Assembly (NCBI GenBank): GCA_035573715.1
Contig: DATLZZ010000022.1
Coordinates: forward strand, 1-64,000
Length of the DNA stretch: 64,000 bases
Source of the DNA: JACPRL01 sp035573715
GTDB taxonomy: Bacteria; Acidobacteriota; Terriglobia; Acidiferrales; 2-02-FULL-67-57
Direction of reading: 5' to 3'
Part shown: piece after piece, positions 25,280 to 32,418 of the stretch
Layout of the letters: each line of letters opens with the position of its first letter
Position numbering within the stretch: the first letter of the stretch is position 1
Notes under the pieces: generated by a model
Database searches by the model: none
The model's input: only the letters and a program-made list of their open reading frames with translations
Told to the model about the DNA's origin: nothing
Made by a program: the position numbers and the translations under genes

Positions 25280-26908
25280 ATGAAGATTCTCACTGCCGAC
25301 GAGATGCGCGGCGTAGATCGCCGGACCACCGAGCAGGCCGGCGTGTCCTACCGGCAATTGATGGAGAACGCCGGGCGGCAGGTGGCGGACTTCATCATCG
25401 AAGAAGTTCTGATGGAGCGCTCGCGGGGCGACCGTCCGGTGGCCATTTCGATTCTCTGCGGCAAAGGCAACAATGGCGGCGACGCTCTGGTGGCGGCGCG
25501 GCATCTCTGGGAGCGCGGGTTCAAGCCGCGCGTCTGCCTGCTGGCGCCGGCGGCGGAGCTGAAAGGCGATGCGCGGGCCAACTACGAGGCCTATCTCGAG
25601 TTGGGCGCGACCGTTCAAGAGTTGTCCGACCCCGCCGCCTGGCAGCGCGAACGCAACGCGGTGCTCGATTGCGACATCGTCGTGGATGGACTCCTGGGCA
25701 CCGGATTGACCGGTGCGGTTCAAGGACACCTGGCCCAAGTCATCGCCGATGTGAACGCGCGCCGCGATTACCGCGTGGTGGCGGTGGACATTCCCTCCGG
25801 TTTGCCGTCCGATTCCGGCGCGCCGCTGGGTGACTCCATTCGCGCCGATGCCACCGTCACTTTCACCGCGCCCAAGCGCGGCCAGATTTTTCCGCCGAGC
25901 TGCACTCGCGTAGGCCGGCTGGCGGTGGCGCCCATCGGAACGCCGGAGGCGCTGCTGGAGAACGATCCCAACCTCTGGTTGAACCTGATCGTCGCACGTG
26001 ACTTCTCGCGTGTAGCCCATGCTCGTAAGCCGTGGGCGCACAAGGGCGACTACGGCCATGTCCTGTTGGTGGCCGGCTCGCGGGGCAAGAGCGGCGCCGC
26101 CGCTTTGGGCGGCAAAGCGGCGCTGCGCATGGGCGCCGGTCTCGCAACTGTGGCTACGGCCGCTTCCATCCAGCCGGTGGTGGCTTCGATGGTCGCCGAA
26201 GTGATGACCGAGCCGCTGCCGGAAACCGAGAGCAGCTCCATCTCCAATCGCGCGCTGGACTACGGCCGCTTCGCCAAACTGCTGGAGGGCAAGTCGGTGC
26301 TGGCCATGGGACCAGGCTTGACGACGCATCCGGAGACTGCGCAGTTCGTGCGCGCCGTGCTGGAGCAGTTCGAGATTCCGCTGGTGCTGGATGCCGATGC
26401 GCTCAACGCGCTTGTGGGGCAACTCGAAGTCCTGCGCCGGCGAAAGTCTCGGCTGGTGGTTCTTACGCCGCATCCTGGCGAGATGGCCCGGCTGCTCGGA
26501 ACCACCAGCGACGACGTGCAGCGCCAACGGGTCGAGGTGGCACAAAAATTTGCCCGCGACTTCGACGTTTTTGTTATCCTCAAGGGCCATCGTACCTTGC
26601 TGGCGGCTCCGGACGGGCAGGTGTGGGTGAATCCCACCGGCAATCCGGGAATGGCGACGGGCGGCAGCGGCGATGTGCTGACGGGACTGGTGGCTGGGGC
26701 GCTGGCGCAGTTCCCGGCGGCGAAGCCGGCGGAGGCGCTTGGCTTGGCGGTTTTTCTGCACGGATTGGCCGGCGATGCCGCCGCCGGCGCGCTGGGCGAG
26801 CAAGCAATGATCGCCTCCGACATTCTCGAGGCCCTCCCGCGCGCCTGGCTGTGGTTGCGAGACCGACTTGAGGCGGACGATCCAGGTCGTTACTACCTCG
26901 TCCCCTGA
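25280..26908 (+). CDS. nnr: Bifunctional NAD(P)HX epimerase / ADP- or ATP-dependent dehydratase
   Basis: A 542-residue fusion. The N-terminal epimerase (YjeF_N, about 1-225) has KGNNGGDALVAARHL. The C-terminal dehydratase (ribokinase-like, about 235-535) has GHVLLVAGSRGKSGAAALG, TPHPGEMARL and the nucleotide-site motif GNPGMATGGSGDVLTG. Together they repair hydrated NADH and NADPH. The fused form is common in bacteria. Its last 41 bases overlap tsaE in another frame, a longer overlap than elsewhere in the window. The tsaE neighbour is a widespread association. Confidence 0.95.
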   Translation: MKILTADEMRGVDRRTTEQAGVSYRQLMENAGRQVADFIIEEVLMERSRGDRPVAISILCGKGNNGGDALVAARHLWERGFKPRVCLLAPAAELKGDARANYEAYLELGATVQELSDPAAWQRERNAVLDCDIVVDGLLGTGLTGAVQGHLAQVIADVNARRDYRVVAVDIPSGLPSDSGAPLGDSIRADATVTFTAPKRGQIFPPSCTRVGRLAVAPIGTPEALLENDPNLWLNLIVARDFSRVAHARKPWAHKGDYGHVLLVAGSRGKSGAAALGGKAALRMGAGLATVATAASIQPVVASMVAEVMTEPLPETESSSISNRALDYGRFAKLLEGKSVLAMGPGLTTHPETAQFVRAVLEQFEIPLVLDADALNALVGQLEVLRRRKSRLVVLTPHPGEMARLLGTTSDDVQRQRVEVAQKFARDFDVFVILKGHRTLLAAPDGQVWVNPTGNPGMATGGSGDVLTGLVAGALAQFPAAKPAEALGLAVFLHGLAGDAAAGALGEQAMIASDILEALPRAWLWLRDRLEADDPGRYYLVP

Positions 26909-27311
26909 GGAGACCGCGGCGCTGGGCCGGGAACTGGCGGCCCGGCTGCGGGCCCCGGCGCTGGTGCTGCTCTCGGGCGACCTGGGCGCGGGCAAGACCA
27001 CGCTGGTGAAAGGGCTGGCCAGCGGGCTCGGGCTGGCGGAGGCGGAGGAAGTCACCAGCCCGTCGTTCGTGTTCGTGCATGTGTACGGAAGTCGGCCGCG
27101 GCTCTACCATGTGGACCTCTACCGCGTGGAGGGAGTCGCCGACCTGGAGTCGTTGGGCCTGGAAGACCTGATGGCGGAAGAGGCCATCGTTGTGGTGGAA
27201 TGGGCGGAGCGGTTGAAGTTGCCGGCGCTGCGACCGGCAATGAGGATTCAGATTGAAGCAGTGTCGGACGTCGAACGTCGAATTCGCGTGGAAGGCGGCA
27301 ATGATGACTAA
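26868..27311 (+). CDS. tsaE: tRNA threonylcarbamoyladenosine biosynthesis ATPase TsaE
   Basis: A 147-residue P-loop ATPase. The Walker A motif GDLGAGKTT is at 37-45, followed by the TsaE segment SPSFVFVHVY and the YHVDLYR motif. It works with TsaB and TsaD to make t6A37 in ANN-decoding tRNAs. The TTG start at 26868 lies inside the preceding gene (41-base overlap), but the family's N-terminus is complete from here. The last codons overlap the lipoprotein gene start. tsaB and tsaD are not in the window. Confidence 0.93.
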   Translation: MRRTIQVVTTSSPEETAALGRELAARLRAPALVLLSGDLGAGKTTLVKGLASGLGLAEAEEVTSPSFVFVHVYGSRPRLYHVDLYRVEGVADLESLGLEDLMAEEAIVVVEWAERLKLPALRPAMRIQIEAVSDVERRIRVEGGNDD

Positions 27312-27948
27312 GTCAAAGAATCGGTACCGGGCAGTTTGCGTTCTGCTGGCGGCGGGAGTGCTGGCGGCTTGCGGTGGCGCGCCCAAGGCGCAGTACTACA
27401 CATTGTCGAGCGCGCCTTCGGGCTCGGGCTCGTCGGGCTCGACGTCGGCCGCGGTCGGCGTCGCGGCGCCCCGCGCTTCTCACATGCTGCGCCAGGACCG
27501 CGTCGTTTATTTCACCGCAGAGAACGAGCTGAACTACTACGCCAACCATCGCTGGGCCGATACGCCCCCGCGGCTGGTACAAACGCAGATCATGAAGCAA
27601 CTGAACACCTCCGGCCTGTTCGGCAACGTGGTCGCCTATCGGGCGCAAAAGGGGCTCGATTACGTGCTTCGCGGCCGCCTGCTGGCCATGGAGGAAGTCG
27701 ACACGGCGACCGACATCAAAGCCCGCTTCGGCCTCGAGCTCGAACTGGTGCGCGAAGAAGATGGGCTCGTGGTCTGGACGGGCCGGCACGGTTGCGAGCG
27801 GCCGGTGGGCGTCAAGAGCGTCGGCGCCGTGGTTGACACCCTGAACGGCTGCGTGCAGGAGACGCTCGGAGAACTCACCCGTTCCCTGGGTGCCGTGCTG
27901 CCGGACGTGGAAGCGGCCCGTAAGGCGGAGGCAAAAACCAAGCCATGA
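27301..27948 (+). CDS. Lipoprotein, ABC-transport auxiliary (PqiC-like)
   Basis: A 215-residue predicted lipoprotein. The signal peptide ends in the lipobox LAAC, with Cys24 as the lipidation site. A Gly/Ser linker follows (about 40-60), then a domain starting RVVYFTAENELNYYANHRWAD. This resembles the ABC-type transport auxiliary family (PqiC/YmbA-like) of proteins that help move lipids between membranes. The matching MCE-domain and ABC genes are not nearby, so the partner is unknown. It overlaps tsaE by 11 bases and the next gene by four. Confidence 0.7.
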   Translation: MMTKSKNRYRAVCVLLAAGVLAACGGAPKAQYYTLSSAPSGSGSSGSTSAAVGVAAPRASHMLRQDRVVYFTAENELNYYANHRWADTPPRLVQTQIMKQLNTSGLFGNVVAYRAQKGLDYVLRGRLLAMEEVDTATDIKARFGLELELVREEDGLVVWTGRHGCERPVGVKSVGAVVDTLNGCVQETLGELTRSLGAVLPDVEAARKAEAKTKP

Positions 27949-28751
27949 GCTCGGCCCCTGCGTGGGCGCTGATTCTCGGCGCCTCCAGCGGTTTTGGTGA
28001 GGCCACCGCGATTGAGCTGGCGCGCGTGGGGATGAACATCTTCGGCGTTCACCTCGACCGCAAAGCCACGATGCCCCACGTGGAAGAAGTCATGGGCAAG
28101 ATCCGCGCTCATGGCCGCGAGGCTGTTTTCTTCAACGCCAATGCCGCCGACGCCGAGACCCGCGGCAACATCCTCCGGCAAATCGAAACCAAGCTGAAAG
28201 AGTCCTCGCCGCCCGGCACCGTGCGCGTGCTGTTCCACTCGCTGGCCTTCGGCACCTTGAAGCCGTATGTCAGCGACGTCGCCGGCGGCGCCGTCGACCA
28301 GAAGCAAATGGAAATGACCGTGGACGTGATGGGCCACAGCCTGGTCTACTGGACTCAGGACCTCGTGCATCGCGGTTTGATGACCTCCGGCGGGCGCATC
28401 TACGCCATGACGAGCTCGGGCGGCACGCGCGTCATCCCGAGCTACGGCCCCGTGTCGGCCGCCAAAGCCGTGCTCGAATCCCACATCCGTCAACTGGCGA
28501 TGGAGCTGGCGCCCAAGGGCATCACCGCCAACGCCCTCCGCGCCGGCGTCACCGATACGCCCGCGCTGCGGAAGATTCCCGGCAACGAGCTTCTGCTGGA
28601 AGGCGCCCGCCGCAAAAACCCTCACAAGCGCCTGACCACGCCCGCCGATGTCGCCGCCGCGGTCGGCGTTCTTTGCCACCCCAACACACACTGGATCACT
28701 GGCAACGTAATCGGGGTCGACGGCGGCGAAGATATCGTCGAGGTCAGTTGA
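27945..28751 (+). CDS. FabL-like enoyl-ACP reductase (SDR)
   Basis: A 268-residue SDR-fold enzyme. The N-terminus ALILGASSGFGEA binds the dinucleotide. The active site shows Tyr167 and Lys174 (YGPVSAAK), a Tyr-x6-Lys spacing that marks enoyl-ACP reductases of the FabI/FabL type, since ordinary SDRs have Tyr-x3-Lys. The LFHSLAFGTLKPY segment also fits. The C-terminus ends WITGNVIGVDGGEDIV. It probably catalyses the last reduction of fatty acid elongation using NAD(P)H. It overlaps the lipoprotein gene by ATGA and its 3' end overlaps the convergent gene by eight bases. Confidence 0.75.
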   Translation: MSSAPAWALILGASSGFGEATAIELARVGMNIFGVHLDRKATMPHVEEVMGKIRAHGREAVFFNANAADAETRGNILRQIETKLKESSPPGTVRVLFHSLAFGTLKPYVSDVAGGAVDQKQMEMTVDVMGHSLVYWTQDLVHRGLMTSGGRIYAMTSSGGTRVIPSYGPVSAAKAVLESHIRQLAMELAPKGITANALRAGVTDTPALRKIPGNELLLEGARRKNPHKRLTTPADVAAAVGVLCHPNTHWITGNVIGVDGGEDIVEVS

Positions 28752-28962
28752 GCGCGTCCCGCAGCAACAGGTAGGCCCCATACAGCAGCGGTGCCAGGAA
28801 GGCAATCAGCAAGACCAGCGCCACGACCCGGAAGCTCAGCCTCCGCAAGTCGGGCGGCTCCCGGAGCGCCGCCGGGTCGTGCTCCCAGCAGAACATGGTG
28901 CCGTCTTCGGCATCGCGCGGGCAGCGGCGCCCGCGGGCATCGAGATAGAGGCACTGCGGCAT
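28744..28962 (-). CDS. Small Cys/His-motif membrane protein
   Basis: A 72-residue protein. The N-terminal 30 residues carry Cys4, Cys14, Cys25 and His28 (spacing C-x9-C-x10-C-x2-H, followed by DP), a likely zinc-binding knuckle. One transmembrane helix follows at about 45-66, with a short tail. The same motif with identical spacing is found in the protein at 61808. No function is known to me. It faces and slightly overlaps the FabL-like gene and is divergent from the cyclase-like gene. Confidence 0.7.
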   Translation of the reverse strand: MPQCLYLDARGRRCPRDAEDGTMFCWEHDPAALREPPDLRRLSFRVVALVLLIAFLAPLLYGAYLLLRDALN

Positions 28963-28995
28963 TCGTGAATTCCCCCAGCCAGCCTACCACGACTG

Positions 28996-29004
28996 TGTTA
29001 TAGT
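28996..29004 (+). promoter_or_regulatory. Extended -10 promoter of the cyclase-like gene
   Basis: TGTTATAGT at 28996-29004 is an extended -10, 25 bases before the ATG at 29030. There is no obvious -35. Confidence 0.5.
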
Positions 29005-29029
29005 CGAACGCCACTCTTCCCGAGAAGCA

Positions 29030-31486
29030 ATGGGCTCTGCCGAACAAGCTTCGGGTGGCCTGGTGCCGCATATGCCGTCGCTGGAGCTCAACCAGCTCAG
29101 CGTCGGCATCGACAACATCCGCTTCGACGTCTTCCTCAGCCCCAGTTGGCGCGAGCAGGCCGGCCAGTACCTCTTCGAGCAGATCCTGCATTACGCGCAG
29201 CCCATGCTGCGCGACCTCTACCCCAGCGACGCGCGCACCCGCAGCGCTACCGCCGCCGAATTCCGCCGCCGCACCACGCAGCTTCTGCAGGAAGCCCTGA
29301 GTCAGGCCAAGGAGCGCAGCAACGTCCAGGTCGACCTGCTGGCGCGCGTGGCCGTGACCAAGTGGCTGATTGGGGAACTGTCGCGCCAGTTTTCCCAGTT
29401 GGCCATCGCCTGCAAGGAGAAAGTGGAGAAAAAGGGCAGCGTGCGCGTCGGCGACAACATGGACCTTTTCGTGCAGCGCTCCAAAGTAGCCGACTTTCAG
29501 GCCAGCCGGCGCCCGATCCTGCGCGCTGTCGGCGAAGCACTCTCTCAGGTTCTGCTGGAGATTGAAGAGAGCACCTTGCAGCCCAGCCGCACGGCCTTGC
29601 TGGGCTCGAGCTTCGCGGAGACCTATCAGGTCTTTCGCAACCGGATGATCTTTGCCGAGAACCCGAATGACGCCGTCATCCATCTTGAGCATTACGTGAT
29701 GCTCGGCCATTTCCAGACCGACGCCGACCGGGAAGACCTGGTGGTGGATGTTCTGGCGCAACTGCTGCGCGAGCGCGGGCTGGCGCTGCCGGAAGGCGAC
29801 GAGTTGGCGCGGCTCGAGCAGCAGCGCGACAAGATTGTCGACTCCCTCCAGGAGCTCAACCGCCGCCTGCGCGAGGCCGAGCAGGAACTGGAGGAGCTCA
29901 CCGGCGGCCGGAGCCACGGCCTGGGCCTGAGCTGGCTCGGCGGCCGCCGCCGCACTGCCCGGCCCGGCGTCACGCAGAAGGACGCCGAGCGGATGGTGAG
30001 AGTCTTTGAGGAAACCCGTGCGGAGCTGGTCAAGCAGGTGGAAGAGCTGGAAGCCAAGATTGCCTTCCATCGCCAGCGGCAGGAAGCGCGTCTGAGCGAA
30101 GTCCTGAGCAACCCGGATAACGCCGAGCGCCTGTTCGGCGCGCTCACGCCCAGCGGCACCATGGCGGCCAAGACGCCCCAGCAGGAATCGATGCTCCGGC
30201 AGTTGTACGCGCAGCTCGAGCGCGCAGGCATGCTTCCCTATATTCTCTCGAGCTACCTCTTGAAGCCGGTGTACAAGGAGTTCTGCCCGCCGCTCAACCC
30301 GCAGCAACTCAAGCACGCTTTGGTTGACCGCCACGGCTGGGATGAGCTCGAAACTCTGCTCGACCGCTTTCCCACCAAGAACTTTCCGCTCGACCTGCTG
30401 GAAGACGTCGGCCACCGCCTGCGCCACTTGACCCGCAGCGAAGCCGAAACCCTCCTGCTGCGCTTTGCCCGCGACTTGATGCGCCTGCGCCGCGACGCGC
30501 TCCTGCGCCAGCTTCTCGCCGCCACCATGGACAAGGTCAACCTGGTGGTGGACGAAAAGACGCGCCACGTCTCCCATCTCAACGGCAGCCTGTACGAGTT
30601 CGTTCTGGAGTCGGAGCGGGAAGCGCGCGAGGAGCGCGTGGTCACGCACGTCGTCGTCAAGGCCGACGTGCGCGAATCCTCGCGCATCACCGAAGAACTC
30701 CTGCGGCGCGGCCTGAATCCAGCCACGCATTTCAGTCTCAACTTCTACGAGCCGGTGCGCAAGCTGCTCGACCAGTACTCGGCGGCGAAGATTTTCATCG
30801 AGGGTGATGCCTTGATTCTCGGCATCTACGAGACCGAAACCAACCGCGCCTACCATCGGCCGGTCGCCAAGGCCTGCCTGCTGGCCAAGGAAATCATCCG
30901 CGTCTGCCAGGCCTACAACGACCGCGCCCGCGCCAACGAGCTGCCGATTCTCGAGCTGGGCATCGGCATCGCCTATCAGAACTCGCCGCCGCACTACTGG
31001 GCCGACGGCGAGTCGCGCATCCTGATCTCCGCCGCGCTGAACAACTCCGACCGCCTGGCCAGTTGCACGCGCCTGGCGCGCAAGCTGCTGGCCGAACCGA
31101 ACGGTCCCTTCCGCGTCTATTGCTTTCAGGGCGCTCCTTCGTTCGGCGGTGCCGAGGACGAAGAGGAGTTCTTTCTCCAGTACAACGTCATGGGCGTGGC
31201 GCTGAACCCGGAGGGCTTTCGCAAGCTGCAGGAAGAAATCTCGCTCAACCGCTCCGCGCTGCGCGGCGACCTCCTCGGGCAGAAGGAAGAGGTGGCGCTC
31301 TATTCCGGCACCGTGCCGCTCGGGCAGAGTTTTGAAAAGCTCATCATCCGCGAAGCCCGCGTGCCGCGCCTGCGACTTCCAGAGCGAAAGATCGAGGACT
31401 GGACCGAGCGCCTCTACTACGAAGTCTGCGTCACGCCTCAGCTCTACGAGCAGACCGCGACCGAAGCGGCGACCGCCAAGGCCTAG
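29030..31486 (+). CDS. Large protein with divergent class III nucleotidyl-cyclase-like domain
   Basis: An 818-residue soluble protein. Residues 1-250 are helical and unassigned. A coiled coil rich in Glu/Leu/Arg covers about 255-375, and a helical middle part about 376-525. The domain at about 535-720 matches class III nucleotidyl cyclases: Asp546 in KADVRESS and Asp593 in FIEGDALIL at the metal positions, GIGIAYQ, then Asn671 and Arg675 in ALNNSDRL at the transition-state positions. The base-selecting position before Asp593 is Phe, neither Lys (adenylate) nor Glu (guanylate). The last 100 residues are unassigned. It has no signal peptide or membrane segment. I recall uncharacterised relatives only. 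The cyclase assignment is inference from motifs. Confidence 0.65.
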   Translation: MGSAEQASGGLVPHMPSLELNQLSVGIDNIRFDVFLSPSWREQAGQYLFEQILHYAQPMLRDLYPSDARTRSATAAEFRRRTTQLLQEALSQAKERSNVQVDLLARVAVTKWLIGELSRQFSQLAIACKEKVEKKGSVRVGDNMDLFVQRSKVADFQASRRPILRAVGEALSQVLLEIEESTLQPSRTALLGSSFAETYQVFRNRMIFAENPNDAVIHLEHYVMLGHFQTDADREDLVVDVLAQLLRERGLALPEGDELARLEQQRDKIVDSLQELNRRLREAEQELEELTGGRSHGLGLSWLGGRRRTARPGVTQKDAERMVRVFEETRAELVKQVEELEAKIAFHRQRQEARLSEVLSNPDNAERLFGALTPSGTMAAKTPQQESMLRQLYAQLERAGMLPYILSSYLLKPVYKEFCPPLNPQQLKHALVDRHGWDELETLLDRFPTKNFPLDLLEDVGHRLRHLTRSEAETLLLRFARDLMRLRRDALLRQLLAATMDKVNLVVDEKTRHVSHLNGSLYEFVLESEREAREERVVTHVVVKADVRESSRITEELLRRGLNPATHFSLNFYEPVRKLLDQYSAAKIFIEGDALILGIYETETNRAYHRPVAKACLLAKEIIRVCQAYNDRARANELPILELGIGIAYQNSPPHYWADGESRILISAALNNSDRLASCTRLARKLLAEPNGPFRVYCFQGAPSFGGAEDEEEFFLQYNVMGVALNPEGFRKLQEEISLNRSALRGDLLGQKEEVALYSGTVPLGQSFEKLIIREARVPRLRLPERKIEDWTERLYYEVCVTPQLYEQTATEAATAKA

Positions 31487-31488
31487 GC

Positions 31489-31494
31489 TATAAT
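31489..31494 (+). promoter_or_regulatory. -10 element of the tRNA-Sec gene
   Basis: A perfect TATAAT lies eight bases before the first base of tRNA-Sec, at the right distance for initiation at or just before the 5' end. No good -35 is present; that region lies in the preceding coding sequence. Confidence 0.55.
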
Positions 31495-31502
31495 TCCTCC
31501 GA

Positions 31503-31602
31503 GGAGGGGTGCAGGGTCCGGTGATCCTCCCGGCCTTCAAAGCCGGCGGTCCTTCGGCGCACGCCGGGGGACGATGGGTTCGACTCCCATACCCTTCCGC
31601 CA
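31503..31602 (+). tRNA. selC: tRNA-Sec (UCA), selenocysteine tRNA
   Basis: A 100-base tRNA with features specific to selenocysteine. It has an eight-pair acceptor stem (GGAGGGGT with ACCCTTCC), discriminator G and encoded CCA. The anticodon stem CCGGC/GCCGG surrounds CTTCAAA, giving anticodon TCA. The variable arm between 31547 and 31573 is long and self-pairing, and the T arm is ATGGG-TTCGACT-CCCAT. It would read UGA as selenocysteine with SelB. No selA, selB or selD, and no gene with an evident in-frame UGA, was found in the window. Confidence 0.95.
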
Positions 31603-31611
31603 CTCGCGGCC

Positions 31612-31770
31612 ATGGGCAAACGGAAAAAGAAGAAGCTTGACGCGGCTGCGCTGGCGCGCCGCATGGCTCGCGCCGTCGTCGGCCGGCCTCCAAGTGAACG
31701 TGTAGTCCCTTCCAAGATAAAGAAGGAAGGCAAGCACAAGAAGCGCGAACTGGAACGTGAGTTTGACTGA
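31612..31770 (+). CDS. Small basic protein downstream of tRNA-Sec
   Basis: A 52-residue, highly basic protein (MGKRKKKKLDAAALA at the start; PSKIKKEGKHKKRELE near the end). It starts ten bases after tRNA-Sec. The basic, patterned composition and the segment ARRMARAVVGRPPSERVV look like a real conserved protein and not chance. I have an impression of similar short proteins in Acidobacteriota genomes but know no function. A nucleic-acid or ribosome-binding role would fit its charge. No clear ribosome site precedes the ATG. Confidence 0.55.
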   Translation: MGKRKKKKLDAAALARRMARAVVGRPPSERVVPSKIKKEGKHKKRELEREFD

Positions 31771-31842
31771 GGCGTATCCCCGAGTCGCGGGGTCGCGAGT
31801 CGCGGCTGTTCTGTCCCCGACCGGGAACTAGTTCTTCGAGCT

Positions 31843-32376
31843 TCAACCCGGCTTGTAGTCGGGAATGGCCTCGCCGGGCAGGAAGACTTCCATGTCGCCG
31901 CCGGTGGAGCGGCTGAAAATTTCGGCAATCTTCTCCACGTCGTTGCGCACGAAGCCAATGCTCGAGACTTGAATCGTTCTGTCCGGCCGGATGAGAAACA
32001 GCGTCGGCACATTCGTCAACCCGTAGGCGTTCGAGACCGGATAGCCCTCCTCGTCCAGCAGCAGCGGGAAACTGAGCCCGTACTCGCGCGCAAACTCGCG
32101 CGTGGCCGGCGCGTCGTTCTGGGAGACGCCCCACAGCCGCGGCCCGCCGTTCTGCTTCGCCGCCTGGTGCAGGCGCTCCAGGACCGGCAGGGTGAACCGC
32201 GAGGTCGGGCAGCTCACTTTGAAAAAGGCCAGCAGCACCGGCCCGTCCTTGAGCGCCTCGGTGAGCTCGTAGCTCAGGCCCTGCGTGTCCTTCAGCGTAA
32301 ACGGCGGCGCCGTCGCTCCGGCGTCCAGAGCCTTCATCGAGCTGCCTCCTAAAAGTCGGGCTAAGAAGCGGAACAT
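31843..32376 (-). CDS. Thioredoxin-fold peroxiredoxin/TlpA-like protein
   Basis: A 177-residue protein of the AhpC/TSA-TlpA type. The active-site loop is FFKVSCPTSRFTLP: Cys56 is kept, but the second position of a CxxC redox pair is Ser59, so it cannot form the usual TlpA disulfide and may act as a one-Cys peroxidase. The cis-proline segment NVPTLFLI is present. The start could also be the internal ATG at 32337. There is no signal peptide, so it is probably cytoplasmic. Downstream on the same strand lies a CoA-disulfide-reductase-like flavoprotein, which might be its reductant. Confidence 0.8.
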   Translation of the reverse strand: MFRFLARLLGGSSMKALDAGATAPPFTLKDTQGLSYELTEALKDGPVLLAFFKVSCPTSRFTLPVLERLHQAAKQNGGPRLWGVSQNDAPATREFAREYGLSFPLLLDEEGYPVSNAYGLTNVPTLFLIRPDRTIQVSSIGFVRNDVEKIAEIFSRSTGGDMEVFLPGEAIPDYKPG

Positions 32377-32418
32377 ATCGTACTCGTGGTAGCAGATGCG
32401 CCGCAGCGCCTTGGCGAT

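Noticed and set aside
24575..27055. Minus-strand frame of about 826 codons across the SDR, nnr and tsaE genes
   Set aside because: It runs antisense to three well-recognised genes and has no recognisable family features.
28622..32134. A minus-strand open frame of about 1170 codons across the cyclase-like gene
   Set aside because: It is the antisense shadow of a GC-rich coding sequence. The plus-strand frame has recognisable domain motifs and a ribosome-binding context; this one has none and also covers tRNA-Sec.
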